Positions 9,732-21,241 of a DNA stretch of 29,019 nucleotides are shown piece by piece. Below the pieces are notes generated by a model that searched no databases, had not been told where the DNA came from, and was given only the letters and a program-made list of their open reading frames with translations. Within the stretch, counting starts at the first letter, position 1, and each line of letters opens with the position of its first letter. Where the stretch lies: NCBI GenBank assembly GCA_910592005.1, contig CAJVPP010000605.1:1-29019 (forward strand). Direction: 5' to 3'. This stretch comes from Funneliformis mosseae (lineage: Eukaryota > Glomeromycota > Glomeromycetes > Glomerales > Glomeraceae). The position numbers and the translations under genes were made by a program.

Positions 9732-9840
9732 TTAGCCTTTTTTAAAATTTTTTGATCCAATTTTTTTTTTATTTTAAAAAAAAAACATTTTTTTAGTCGA
9801 TTTCCTATTTATTAAATTAAAAAAAAAAATAAAATAAAAT

Positions 9841-12800
9841 ATGTCACGAATGAGAAATAATATTCGATTCAGAGATAATGTTGAATCCGAAGAAGACCTT
9901 TTAAAGCTTCAAGAAGACTTTTTAGTAAATAAACCAAAAGTTGCTGCAACTTTGATCAGACAAAGTAAACCACCTACTGTCATATCATCCTCTTCATTTA
10001 ATCATTTAGAGAAAAATGTTGATGTTGGAGAAACCCAAAAGGATATTGTTACTTTGGATGATCAATTAACAAAATCATCCCATGAAAAATCATTAACATC
10101 ATCAAGGTCTGTCAAAGTAGAAACGAAAAGCAAAAAAAAGAAATCGCTCTTTTCTACAAAACGTCAAAAGTCGCATGAAAATGGTGGTGATAAGACTCAA
10201 AGATTTAATATTGATTTAGATCAGGAATTGGAAGGTACCTCTGATCAAGCTGAGGAGCATGTGCCCGCAATAAAAAAAGTTTTAGATATGCATTCTTATC
10301 AAACAGGAATCGTGGGAGCTGTGACCGAGAAATCTGTTAACGAACTTGTATTACCACCCAGTGTTCCCCATAATGATAGTAAATTAACGAATGGCGGATT
10401 TCCAAAGCCTGTTCATCGAAGTTTATTTATGCGAAGAAAACAAGCTCTGAGTGATGAGTCAAGAACAAATCTAGAGAATATACAAAACCAACAAAATAAT
10501 GATAATGATAATGATAATGGAACAAAAGATAGTAAAATTACTTGTACAGAATCAACCGTTTCACCATCGTTATTAAATACTTTGAATAAAGATACTGGGT
10601 TATTTAATTCGGATTATTTGGAAATTGACCGTGAAAATACTCAAAAAATTTCTAATATGTCTGAAGAAGAAATAATACAAACTATTGAAATGTTGCGTCA
10701 AACGTTAAGTCCTAAACTGGTTGAAAAGCTTTCAAAGAGTAAACCTTTGATTGAAAAGATATCCGGGGAGTCTCATGAGGAGTCAAAGAAAAATGATATT
10801 AGGAGTGTTCATTTTGAAGAAACAATGGAAAGTAAGGAGACGCTACCTGTGAACCTTGTCGATGATGAAAATGATGATTCTTCGCCACGTAAAATGAAAG
10901 AAAAATATTTCCCCAATGTGTTAATCGAACCTGAAAAAATTGAATGGATGCTCGAAAAGGATAATCCATTAAAGAACAAAGGTCAAATTGTTAGAGATTC
11001 TGTTAGCCCATATGTTCCTAAATCATCAGATCCACCTGCCGCATTTTATAGATTCGATTTTCATGGTAATATCTTAGAGAAGGATGCAGATATCCCTACA
11101 TATATGGGTCTTCATCATCACGGTGATGATCCTGATCAAGCTGGGTATACATTGGGGGAATTATTTCATTTGTCAAGGAGTAGAGTTCCAAGTCAAAGGA
11201 TTATTCCTTTAAACGTTATTGGTAGAATTATGAGAAAAGTTAGGAAAGGACATTATGGAATTGAGAAAGATAAAGGAATCGCCGAATGGACGATTAAGAT
11301 GAAATTGCCTATATATTTGAGAACCGCTTTAGATGACACAGCAGAATCAGTTATCGTGGCCGCTGTTGATGCAATATCTGCTTTGGTCATCGGTGGGTCA
11401 GATGGTTTAGATGGTGAAGAAGAAAATTGGGATCGTTTTGGAGGGCTATATCGAGGATATGAGGCCGTCGCTCTTCGGGATGATTCTGGAATCAAGGTTA
11501 AAAGACATTTTGGAATGGATATCGCTTTACAAAGTGAGAACGAAGAGGACATGAATACGACTGATTATCACGTTGGGCTTGCGTCAAGAGATTTAATTGC
11601 GGGCTTAATTTCAATGGATGTCTTGTATCGATTTCGATATATTTTGGAGAAATTAAGATTGCCATACAATACAAACGAACAAATCATTTTGATGCTTGTT
11701 CGCTTTGCACGCCATTCTCATAAAAGTGCAAGGTCCGTATTCGAATGTCCTCAGCTTGTCGAAGTCATACATAAAAGATTTTTATGTATAACTTGGCCCG
11801 TTGTATATAAAAACAATGAAGTTGCACATTCGACACAATTTCCAAGTTTACCAGCCGTAAAACTTTTTCGTTTGTTGTGCCAGTCGTCTGAAAAGATCAG
11901 CAAAAGCATCATCAAGGATTATATGGAGACGTTTTTAAGATACATTGTAGTAAATCCTTCAACGATATCGAATGAATTTGAGATGAACCTTGGTTACAAG
12001 ATCTTGCAAGAAACTTTGAGAATTTATCAAACTCTTGCAGCATATGGGCTTTATCATGGAATTCACTCTCAAGCATATTCGGTATTTTGTGGATATTTGT
12101 CCAAGGAAATAATATTTTCCCTTCCTCCTTCATGGCAATGGAAAGGTGATAACATTTACCAAATGAGAAATAAGCTTGATATAGCAATATCATTTTTCAG
12201 ACTTATAGAAATTTGGATTCGTGTTCCTAGAAAAGACACTGATATAGATGATGAATCGGGGGCTCAGCCGAGCGAATTTGTTAACGACTCGGTTGAACTC
12301 TTGGATAAATGGGTTAACTCCTTTCCATATGAAAGGTGCGATAAGGTTGAAAATTCTGAAGAATTTGAAAAGGCTTTAGTTTTGATTTCAAGTATTGCAA
12401 GATATATTTCATCTTGGTATCAATATTTAAGTGGTTATCCTCTAAAGGCTACCAATCAAATAAAGAGCATTTGGGAAAGGTTCCAACTGGGTTCATGGCA
12501 ATCTTCAAAAATTTGTCAATACCTGTCGAATCGTCTGCCGGTCTGTTTGGACGCTTATTATCTTTACAAGAATGGTGGTTGGCAATTGCCTAATTTACCT
12601 GGTGCTTATTATCCTGGCACATTCGAAAGAGTTTCAAAGACTGTGACGATATCAATATTATATGATTTATACTCGTCTTACATATCATTGATTTATCGAA
12701 TCAGCAATTTATTTTCGAACGACAAGGAAATTTCTACAACTTCATTGGACGTGATTACTGCATTTGCTCCTATAGATCTCGTGCAAAAGCATATCATTAA

Positions 12801-14235
12801 GGTTCCACCTAGAGGAAATTGGGATGATTTCTTTATTAGGACGCGTACTTATTTATTATATGAGTGGTGGTGTGCCATCAACACGCTTATAGACAATGAC
12901 GAATTTAGATCAAAATATTCAAAGAAATTATTGCAGACAGCATTAATATTAATGCCCAATTTATTACCCGGAGACGAAAAGATTAGTTTAGATCTCCTTA
13001 ATAAAATATTTGATGGAATAGCTGTTTTATCATCAGATTCTAAAAGAGCCAAACAAATCAAAAATTCGCTTAGGTCATTTTATAAGAATCACATTACTTC
13101 AAGGAATGACAAAGAGGAAATCTATTCATTTTCAGGGCAACAAGAAGAGGAACTTGGTTTATTGTGGGATTTGACAAAACATAATCGTCATGGAGGATTA
13201 CCGTTTTCAAGAGCATGGTTATGGATTCCAATCGATATCTTATATAGCAAGAGATCGGATGTTATAATGGATGAAGAAGTAAGGAATGAAGTTGTAAGGG
13301 ATTGCTTAGTATTTGCATGGGAAATTATGCAAATGTGTCAAGATATCACGGACCCAAATACGAGATATGTGATGAATCCTGCAATCGTCGTATTGTCAAT
13401 TATGAAGATTTTCTTATTAGAAGGTGAATTATATAGGGATTCTAATATTGGCGGGTGGATTGATGAAATTCTCTCTCGATACACCTTTGGATTTAGATCG
13501 AAAGGGGGGCGAACTCTTGGAGATCACGAAATCTTTAATTCAACCGAAGTTGATTACTCACTTGAAGGTGCGGCTAGAGATGTCTTAACAAAACCATTTT
13601 ATACATTTTTCACGGATTTTTCAGCTGCATATGCAGCCGAATCATTTGGGCACAAATCATTTGCACAATGTGTAATCGTGCCATTATCAACCATTTATCC
13701 TTTGGATTTCAAATTACTCGTATGGAGTGATCTATTTGAAACTTTAGGTACAATTAACGTTGAATATGAAGAAGTATTGTGTTTGAATTCTTCATTTAAT
13801 GAAGGATTGAAGAGTTATTTTTGGCCTTTGGAAGATAATAAAGCATTGCTACAAACTTTTGTAAATACTATTATACATAATAAGCTTACACGTGAAAGAA
13901 CTTCGTTCTTATATTGGGTTGTTATACATCACTTGAATGGATTTGTATTTTGTACGACGAATGTAAAACAGGTAAACAGGCAACAAGGGAATCAAGGGGA
14001 AAGTAAGACAATTGATAAAGTTCAAATGAGAATTGATATCGCAAAGGCGATTGTTAAAGGAGCAAGGTCTGATGCGATAAAAGATTGGGTAAATTACACC
14101 GGAAAGAATTTTGGAGAGGATGTAAAAGAATTAGTGAGGGTTCCTCAATGTTTTGAAGAAATAGATTCGAAATTACAAGATAGATTAGATTGGTTGAAAA
14201 GCGTAAATATTGATATCGAAGAAAAATTAATTTAA
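9841..14235 (+). CDS. RPAP1: RPAP1/Rba50-type RNA polymerase II-associated protein
   Basis: The family (human RPAP1, yeast Rba50) helps assemble RNA polymerase II subcomplexes and bring the enzyme into the nucleus. This intronless frame encodes 1464 residues, close to the human protein (about 1390) and much longer than Rba50. The RPAP1_N region is visible as EEDLLKLQEDFL (residues 18-28), FPKPVHRSLFMRRKQA (187-202) and the conserved MSEEEIIQTIEMLRQTLSPKL stretch (273-293). The diagnostic RPAP1_C block covers about 402-470: YRFDFHGNIL, then LHHHGDDPDQAGYTLGELF, then HLSRSRVPSQR. The rest (about 480-1464) is a long, mainly helical region with no catalytic motif, as expected for this repeat-like scaffold. 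Residues 40-380 are mostly low-complexity and charged, with an Asn-Asp run from an AATGAT microsatellite near 10500. The start ATG is preceded by an A-rich leader. There are no signs of truncation. Confidence 0.93.
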   Translation: MSRMRNNIRFRDNVESEEDLLKLQEDFLVNKPKVAATLIRQSKPPTVISSSSFNHLEKNVDVGETQKDIVTLDDQLTKSSHEKSLTSSRSVKVETKSKKKKSLFSTKRQKSHENGGDKTQRFNIDLDQELEGTSDQAEEHVPAIKKVLDMHSYQTGIVGAVTEKSVNELVLPPSVPHNDSKLTNGGFPKPVHRSLFMRRKQALSDESRTNLENIQNQQNNDNDNDNGTKDSKITCTESTVSPSLLNTLNKDTGLFNSDYLEIDRENTQKISNMSEEEIIQTIEMLRQTLSPKLVEKLSKSKPLIEKISGESHEESKKNDIRSVHFEETMESKETLPVNLVDDENDDSSPRKMKEKYFPNVLIEPEKIEWMLEKDNPLKNKGQIVRDSVSPYVPKSSDPPAAFYRFDFHGNILEKDADIPTYMGLHHHGDDPDQAGYTLGELFHLSRSRVPSQRIIPLNVIGRIMRKVRKGHYGIEKDKGIAEWTIKMKLPIYLRTALDDTAESVIVAAVDAISALVIGGSDGLDGEEENWDRFGGLYRGYEAVALRDDSGIKVKRHFGMDIALQSENEEDMNTTDYHVGLASRDLIAGLISMDVLYRFRYILEKLRLPYNTNEQIILMLVRFARHSHKSARSVFECPQLVEVIHKRFLCITWPVVYKNNEVAHSTQFPSLPAVKLFRLLCQSSEKISKSIIKDYMETFLRYIVVNPSTISNEFEMNLGYKILQETLRIYQTLAAYGLYHGIHSQAYSVFCGYLSKEIIFSLPPSWQWKGDNIYQMRNKLDIAISFFRLIEIWIRVPRKDTDIDDESGAQPSEFVNDSVELLDKWVNSFPYERCDKVENSEEFEKALVLISSIARYISSWYQYLSGYPLKATNQIKSIWERFQLGSWQSSKICQYLSNRLPVCLDAYYLYKNGGWQLPNLPGAYYPGTFERVSKTVTISILYDLYSSYISLIYRISNLFSNDKEISTTSLDVITAFAPIDLVQKHIIKVPPRGNWDDFFIRTRTYLLYEWWCAINTLIDNDEFRSKYSKKLLQTALILMPNLLPGDEKISLDLLNKIFDGIAVLSSDSKRAKQIKNSLRSFYKNHITSRNDKEEIYSFSGQQEEELGLLWDLTKHNRHGGLPFSRAWLWIPIDILYSKRSDVIMDEEVRNEVVRDCLVFAWEIMQMCQDITDPNTRYVMNPAIVVLSIMKIFLLEGELYRDSNIGGWIDEILSRYTFGFRSKGGRTLGDHEIFNSTEVDYSLEGAARDVLTKPFYTFFTDFSAAYAAESFGHKSFAQCVIVPLSTIYPLDFKLLVWSDLFETLGTINVEYEEVLCLNSSFNEGLKSYFWPLEDNKALLQTFVNTIIHNKLTRERTSFLYWVVIHHLNGFVFCTTNVKQVNRQQGNQGESKTIDKVQMRIDIAKAIVKGARSDAIKDWVNYTGKNFGEDVKELVRVPQCFEEIDSKLQDRLDWLKSVNIDIEEKLI

Positions 14236-14616
14236 ATTTTAGATATTATTAGAACCTCCAAATAAAATTGTAAAATAATGTTAAAATTGAGTCACGAGAC
14301 AAGTAAATCATATGATCCGTAACGTGATTACCAAATTTTCCGTATATATTATCGTTATCGTAAACGATTTTTTTTATTCGTAAAAGTAATATTTTATTAA
14401 TAAAAAAAAGAATAATAAATATATATTAAATAATAATATAAATATGAAGAGGAGAAGGGGTGAGAAAATATAGTAGTAAAAATAGGAAGTCGGAAAGATT
14501 GATCATGCATTTTTAAGGGTGGGGAGATTTTTAAGGACAAAGTGGATTGAATTATTAATTCCTTTTCCCTATTATAAAATAATATCGTTTCCCAAAATGA
14601 TTGAGTTTTTAATAAT
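14236..14616. other. Convergent intergenic region between RPAP1 and chitin synthase
   Basis: The two genes run towards each other with their stop codons 381 bp apart. Plus-strand AATAAA (14261) and minus-strand AATAAA (complement of TTTATT at 14393-14398 and 14373-14378) fit two opposing polyadenylation sites. Minus-strand transcripts ending there would overlap little or no RPAP1 sequence. No other gene is seen. Confidence 0.5.
14261..14266 (+). terminator. Poly(A) signal AATAAA of RPAP1
   Basis: AATAAA lies 26 bp after the RPAP1 stop codon, in the 381-bp gap shared with the convergent chitin synthase gene. Confidence 0.45.
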
Positions 14617-17418
14617 TTATCCAAATATAACCCTAAGAATCAAATACCAAACGCAACCGAATGTTCTAAACGCCGATAAAGCAGCAACAGACCAGAAAAC
14701 TTTTTTTTTTTTTTTTGAAAAAGAAAACGCAAAAAATCAATTAGTTTATATATAAAATAAAATATTAAATAAAAGATTCCGTGGGGGATAGGTTAACTTA
14801 CCAAACGTTAAATAAGGATTATAAGCACGAGGCCCAGAATGTTGCTTGACGTAATCATTCCAAGTTTTTGAAGTGAAGAAAACGATCAAAAGACCATTTG
14901 AAAACATCCAAGCCAATACCAAATTAGTTCTAAACAATTTATAATAGTCATCTTTCTTGGTGGCAGCATCTCTATGCTGTTTAGTTTCATATACTTTTAA
15001 TTTTAATTGATCGACCAAATCATCGTAAATAGCATTGATATCGGTTCTTTCTGTTGGAACTTGAACTTGCATTAATTTTTTACCATCCTTACCAGCGACG
15101 GGTTGGGCACCGTTACCTTCACCAGTATTGCCATTATCACCTTTTGTACCCCAAGAGACATCATGTGTATTACAAAATGCATAAACCATCAAAATGTTAA
15201 CATAAAATGGTACCATTAAAATATATTGTAGTAAACAAGTTATCATATGCCATGGTTCCCCGTGAATTAAACTTGAAAAGATATAAAGTCCATAAGTTGA
15301 GGATAATGAAATGACTATATCACGAAATTCATCATCTTTAAGCGCATTTCTCAAACTGGAGAATGAATTGAATTTAATATTAGCATCCATTAATGACAAA
15401 TATACGGTATAACCTGCACAATATAACATCGTAGCCATAATCAAGGCGAATAATATAATACATCCTATATATATCCATTTGGAACCTTGAGGACGATTTC
15501 CCATTGAACTAATGAAGATGGTGACAATCACCATACCATATATTGACCTAACCAAATTAAATAAGTTCTCCCCATATCCTCTAAAAGGATCCGTAACTGG
15601 GTTAACCGTTACGGCTGAAGTCAAGAAAAAGAAAGCCAAATAGAAATTTCCCAAAGCGAACCAATTAAATAACAATTGAATGGCATTATAAAAAAATTCA
15701 ACCGAAAGTAGCAATTTACGAAAGAATGATTGTCCCGAACTCCAAATACGCGTAAAGTGTGCGATTGAATAAAATGCGGCAAAGAAAGATCCATTCAACC
15801 ATCGACGACGTTGTGAGATAAATTCTGGTACATTATCGGGTACATCGGTTTCAGCCTTCGCGGACTTTACATATTTTAATTTCCATGATTCATTTTTTTT
15901 CGCTACCAATTCAAAACATAAAATACGATCCTCCGCCAAGTACATATTTGCTTCAAATATACCGGCATCCCCATTACCGTGCATCTTTTCCCCTTTAAAA
16001 TATGATGCTAAAGGTCCTTTATCGAATGACGTATTTTGCAACGCTTTATAACGATAGGCTGAAAAGGCTCCCGGTAATACGGAAATATATCCAAACACCG
16101 ATTCCAACGGTTTGTCCAAGATATTTGACATTTTATACTCAAAATTTTGTGACGCCACTAATGGATTAACTAAATTTATGCATCCACGTCCAAGTTCCGT
16201 TTGAATTTCTCCACAAGCTCCTCCAATCTGAGGATCCATATCAAACGCTTTCCATAAATGATAAATTGACGTACTCGAAGGTTTGGTCCCAACGTCCAAT
16301 AAAATACACACATTTGGATTTAATTGCGCGGCAAACGCGTTAAAGAACCATCTATGACTGTTTAATTTTTTAGCGTTCTTCTCTTTTAAGCAAAATAATA
16401 TTTGTACTGGCGGGATGCCCTTATCCGCTCCTCTTATATCAAAATTCGAGTCAACCATCAATTGTGACGTGTATTCAAATAAATGACCCGTAACCGGTTT
16501 TCCTGCCACATTATTTTGCATGATTCCATCTTGATAGACACCCATCGCTCCAAGTACCTTAAGAACTCTTTTATTCACTTTATTACGACCATCCGCTACC
16601 ACGACCACCACAACCTTCTTCCATCCTTCTTTTCCCCACGTTTTTGATCGATCCCTAGTGCATAGATGAGCCACATTCTTAATGGCTGATGACATGGTTT
16701 TAATGAATAATTGATCATCTTCATTGTACATTGTCATTACGATCATTAATTCGGTTTGTCTTTGATAAATATATGGCCTTAACAGGTAATTACTTTGAAT
16801 AAATTTATCTGGATCACATGTTACCGCCGTGTACCTCATGTGTGTAAATTCTTCCCCTGAGGTGATTCTAACATTTTTAATAACTTTGTCTGGTACCGGG
16901 CAATCCAATACCAAATTTCCTCTTGTCAATTCTACATGTCGAACGGACTACATTTATTTAAAAAGGAACGAAACATAAAAAGTTAAAATTTGCTGCGGCA
17001 AATACACGTGACGTAATCTCCGTAAATGAATCCTTACCTTTCTTTTATCGACTTTTTCATAGAAATCTAAAACCTCATGACCTTTCCATTGGTTATTAGC
17101 ATAACCAGTATTATTATTATTTAAAGGCGTATAGTAATCAACTGCTTGAGGGGAGTAACTTGATTGAGAAACTGGTTGAGGAGTGTAATAATCATGTTGA
17201 TATGTGGTGGGCGAAGCTTGACGTTGAAGTTGTTGACCCGCGACATGAGTATTATTAAATGTTTGTTTCGGTTGTGAAGGAAATCCTGGTCTTGGTGAGG
17301 TATAATCATACGTTTGTTGACGTTGTGAACGTTGAGAAGGATGAGAACGTTGAGGTGGATTATTATTATTTGATGTTGTTGTATAATAATTAGCATAGTT
17401 ATTTTGATATCCTGCCAT
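14617..17418 (-). CDS. CHS: Chitin synthase (family 2 glycosyltransferase, Chitin_synth_1 type)
   Basis: It makes beta-1,4-linked N-acetylglucosamine chains from UDP-GlcNAc and extrudes them through the plasma membrane. I model three exons: 17418-17038, 16947-14802 and 14699-14617. The 90-nt intron 1 (GTAAGG...GTAG, phase 0) joins KVDKRK to SVRHVELTRGNLVLDCPVP. The 102-nt intron 2 (GTAAGT...AG, phase 1) joins YNPYLTF to a Val and then FWSVAALSAFR, restoring the family's C-terminal membrane segment. The product is about 869 residues, normal for class I-III. The N-terminal 120 residues are Gln/Asn/Tyr-rich and disordered. Catalytic landmarks are MYNEDD (about 200-205), ADGR (245-248), DVGTKP (345-350), EDR (466-468) and QRRRW (506-510), so the QxxRW product-binding motif and acidic residues are intact. 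About six membrane segments follow. The loop motif CNTHDVSWGTKGDN is typical of this division. The exact class is not certain. Confidence 0.93.
14700..14801 (-). other. Chitin synthase intron 2 with an A16 tract at its acceptor
   Basis: 102 nt, donor GTAAGT (14801-14796), acceptor AG at 14701-14700, phase 1. The last 17 intron bases are sixteen A followed by G. The pyrimidine-rich tract (TTTTTTGCGTTTTCTTTTTC) lies upstream of the A run. Splicing restores the conserved FWSVAALSAFR segment, which strongly supports this acceptor. Retention would replace the last 27 residues with a short unrelated tail ending at 14746. Confidence 0.8.
16948..17037 (-). other. Chitin synthase intron 1
   Basis: 90 nt, donor GTAAGG (17037-17032), acceptor ATGTAG (ending 16948), phase 0. 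Reading through without splicing gives a stop shortly after, whereas splicing joins the N-terminal exon to SVRHVELTRGNLVLDCPVP, the expected start of the conserved region. A TTG codon inside exon 2 (16929) is therefore an ordinary Leu, not a start. Confidence 0.85.
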
Positions 17419-19610
17419 ATTGTATTATATTTTATACATATATTAGAGGTTAATTGAAAAAGGTATATTTACTACTAGTATTACAATGATTACAATTAAT
17501 AAGATTTTTTGTTTTATCTACAAATTATTAAAAGAATTAAAAAAAAAAAAAAAACCAAGAGTAATATCAAGGAAAAACAACCAGCGAGATTCCTTGTAAA
17601 TTAAATAAATATGATTTATTCTGAAAATTATATCCAAATATAATTTCTATATAAATAATAATGAAAGAAGGAGTAAATACTAATTATGGTAATATTGTAA
17701 ATACTTGTAGTAAAGGAACGTTAATTAGTATGGAGAAAAAAGGAAGGGAAATGGAAGACGAATTTTAAGGAAAGGGAAAAGGGAAATTATTAAAAAAAAA
17801 AATGAAAAAATGAAAGTGAGAGGTCTTTTTTCCTTTAATTCGGCCGACTATTTGTTGTGTTACAGCTTATTTCTTTTTCGATATATAATGTAATGTTACT
17901 TACTATATCCCTAAAATGTTAATAAATCAAAATCATCTAAATTTCCAAAATTGGTTAATAGATTTATTCAAACAATTTTTACCGCTTATTTTATTATCAA
18001 GTGCTTTAAATTGGTTTCAAATTTATGTCACCTGAATTAAATTTGTCTTACGGTAAATATTTGTTAAAGAAGTTAGCGACATTCGAGATTTATTTATTTA
18101 AATATTTAATATGAATGTAAATAATTATTTCCTTCGTTTAAGTACAAAAGCTAAATGTAAGCTTGCGTACGAATTATTTCGATTTTTTTTCTTGTATCAC
18201 GAAATAAAACTGTTATTGAGTGTTGCTACTTACTCAATTGGCATTCGAATTTTAAATTAAATGAAACGTTTGCGAAAATTATAAATGTGTTTGTAGAATT
18301 AATAATCGTTAATAAATACGTACATATGTAGTCTCATGACTCGTTTCATCTTTTTGTTTCAGTGTGTGAGTGATCTCATTTCTTATATTTATTGAAAAAA
18401 ATGGTTAATTGGTTCAAATTCAAAAGAAATGGTTAATGCTAAAAAACCGCGCAATGGCAACTTGGGTTTTGCATTTATCTTTGTGGAACAAAAGCACAAA
18501 CCGTTTTTTAAATATAAACAACTTTATTATATGTTGTGGTTAATTAAATTTAATAGAAAAAGCAACGTGCTAGGTAAATATTTTGTGAAAATTTATAATA
18601 TAAAGAATGAATACTCTACGCATTTGATCTTTACCGTTTTTCTTTTCAAATTTGACGATCTCAAATTTATGTTGTTGCAGATTGGGACATCTCACATTGT
18701 TTTCAATTGGTAACCTTATTTATAATAGAATTAATATTTTATAACCAGCTATTTCACATTGTTTTTTTAAAAAAATTCAAAAAGCTCTCATCAAAAGCTC
18801 GACCTTGTCAGCTATAAGAAGAATATCATTGAAGTACTATTCAATTATTATCATATGATAGATTACAAATTAATACCGGTAAATTAAAATAAAACTCTCT
18901 TTAACAATCACTTGATCGACGATTTGACGGTCATTTGAAAAGATCGCCAATTAGTTAGTTTCCTTTGTTTCTTATAAAAAGGTTTAAATATTTCTGATTT
19001 TTATTACTGTGTGAAAAATATTTGTTCCTTAGATTTGATTGATATGTAAATATGTAAAAGTGAATTTATATATAAATAGTTTTTGTTTAAAAAAAAATTT
19101 AATAAACGATTCGTTGTTTATCGAAACAACCTATGGTTGTATTGTAATCCAAAATAATAATGATTGAGACTTGCAAGGTTAATCCAATTATTTTCAATTC
19201 GATAATGCTGTTTTTTTTAAAAAAAAAAAAAAAAAGTACCCGGTATATCAAAATATCGGTATATAATGAATAATTTTATAATGATGATATACTTACTGTA
19301 TGTTAAAATAATCCGGAGAAATAAGATGAAAATAATGAAAAGATGTAACCAGATCATCCAAATTTTTTAAGGGATCATTTCTTTATCGATTTAATTCTAA
19401 TTCATTTTGCCTAATTTACTAAAGAAATTCAGTTAATCCATTAATTGCTTATTAAAAATAGTAAAAATTCTCATGCATTCAAATGATTCTGTTTTGGGGA
19501 TACTTATTCCTGTACCCCCCCCCGGTGTAGGTTTTTATCCAGATGCAAATTCTGTTCGCAGAATACTTGAAGTGGTAGTATGGGATACAGGTGACAAACA
19601 TTTTACAATG
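17419..19610. other. Intergenic region upstream of chitin synthase
   Basis: This 2.2-kb stretch presumably includes the chitin synthase promoter in its first few hundred bases, read on the minus strand. I cannot point to a convincing core promoter element. The 94-codon ATG frame at 18429-18713 is Lys/Phe/Ile-rich with no family signal and is probably chance. There is a run of nine C at 19515-19523, unusual in this AT-rich setting. No RNA gene is seen. Confidence 0.45.
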
Positions 19611-19620
19611 ATCACGTGAT
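19611..19620. promoter_or_regulatory. Perfect palindrome ATCACGTGAT (E-box-like)
   Basis: A 10-bp perfect palindrome centred on CACGTG, the preferred site of several fungal bHLH and bZIP regulators. It lies in non-coding DNA about 2.2 kb from the chitin synthase start, so no target gene can be assigned. Regulatory function is inference. Confidence 0.25.
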
Positions 19621-19724
19621 TATCTCCGCTGCACTATCTTTCATAATTTTCTAGTATTATTATCTTTATCCTGAGAAATCAAGTGCAATGCAGTTTTAGA
19701 ACTTAAACATCTTGTCAAGAAGTC

Positions 19725-21181
19725 TATTGGCTTTTTAAAAGAAACCAAATCATGTTAACAAAATTATTAAATAAAAAAAGTTTTGATAATAATAACTAAA
19801 GACAATATAAATAATATAAATCAAATTAATAAATTATCAAATCAATTCATTATTACTATTGGGATTGATACTTTTCTTAATCCAATTTTTTTTAAATATT
19901 TCCAAAGAAAAATCTTAGTAATAACATTAATTTTTTATCAATAATGTTAAGAAGTTCATCTTTAATTTAAATTATTTGAATTATCTAATAATTCAAATTT
20001 AATTTTATAGGATAGGCTTTTCAAACACTACCAGAAATAATTGTTATATCTTTATTAATTATAATAATTTTACTTAAAAAAAATAAAATAAAATAAGAAA
20101 GAGAACAAATTTATTTTTATTAATTATTAAATTAAAAAATTTTACTACTATAATTGTATAATTAATAACATATAAAAAATATATAATAAGAATTATATTT
20201 TTAAGCTAAACTTTGAAAATTATTTATATTCAAATTTTTAATTCATCAGTTTGAAATATATTAGTTAATATAATATTAATGCAGATTTTTAAAAAGTGAA
20301 TAATATAAATCTATATATTAAACTTTAGATGCTGTTAAATTTTTCTCATACTTTTTATTTATTTATTAATTAATTAAATAAAAAAAATTTTTCTTTTGGC
20401 TTTATTATTATTAATTTTAATTAAATTATTTTAAGTTTATTATTTTGAAATAGTTATTGATTTATTAAGCAAAATATAAAAATTTTATTGTTTTAAATTT
20501 GGTTTTTATTATTTATTAAGTTTTATAAATCTGATTTAAGAATATTAATAGTATTATTTTTCAATATCATTAGCATTTTTATTTTGCTGATTTATTCTTG
20601 AATTTCTATAAAATAATTTATATATTTAATTAACATATTATAATTTTATTTAGATTCTTTTATTATTTAATAAGAATAAAATGATGAATTAAATTTAGTT
20701 AAATAACAACTTTTAAAATATATTAATATATAATGCCAAAAATTGTATAATAATATAAATATAAAAAATAATATTTTTTACCAATTCTTTCTTTTTTAAT
20801 ATCAAATTATACTTCCTTACAAAATTAAAAAATTATTAATAAAATATCATATTATAATTAAAATAATTTTATCAGTTATAATTATTATTAATAAATATAA
20901 TTATATTTAATTACATTATTATATTACATTTATATTTTAAAAAAATTTATTTTATATTAAAGTATATATTAAACTAGAAAATAAAAACTATTATTAAATC
21001 TGAAATGATCTATTAATATTTACTTTTATCTAAACTTTTGTATAATTGTAAAGGCTAATTAGTATTAACTTAATTATTAAGCAGATAGATAAACAAACAT
21101 ATGTATAACCTTAGATTTATATATATAGTTTTTTACTTTATATAAAATAAAATTATTAGACTGTTGCTAATTTACATTTGT
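19725..21181. other. Extremely AT-rich desert, left of the MULE
   Basis: From about 19725 the G+C content drops sharply and A/T homopolymers dominate. No ORF above background, no clear repeat and no conserved motif was found. By analogy with its neighbours it may be transposon sequence decayed beyond recognition, but nothing in the bases proves this. Confidence 0.5.
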
Positions 21182-21241
21182 AGTGAAATCATAAAGGTGA
21201 TATCACCTGTAATAATTTGCTAAAAATTAGGTGATTTCACT
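21182..21241. repeat. Nested palindromes, candidate left end of the MULE
   Basis: A perfect 14-bp palindrome AGGTGATATCACCT occupies 21195-21208. Around it, AGTGAAATCA (21182-21191) and TGATTTCACT (21232-21241) are exact inverted 10-mers. A further AGGTGATTTCAC lies at 21229-21240, repeating the same half-site. It sits about 245 bp beyond the 3' end of the transposase gene, a sensible place for an element terminus. Assignment as a terminal repeat is inference. Confidence 0.5.

Noticed and set aside
11253..13061. Minus-strand frames of 70-99 codons inside RPAP1
   Set aside because: Shadows of a long, conserved plus-strand gene. None has a recognisable protein.
14397..14755. Short frames on both strands between RPAP1 and chitin synthase
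   Set aside because: They overlap the 3' regions, the last chitin synthase exon and its intron, and have low-complexity products.
17121..17396. 91-codon minus-strand frame over chitin synthase exon 1
   Set aside because: Another frame of the same exon. The Ile/His-rich product comes from AAT/CAA repeats that encode Asn/Gln in the real frame.
18405..18440. GGTTCAAATTC as a tRNA B-box
   Set aside because: No A-box at the right distance upstream and no cloverleaf or acceptor stem could be formed.
18429..18713. 94-codon ATG frame upstream of chitin synthase
   Set aside because: Lys/Phe/Ile-rich, no domain and no splice context. Its length is not surprising in AT-rich DNA.
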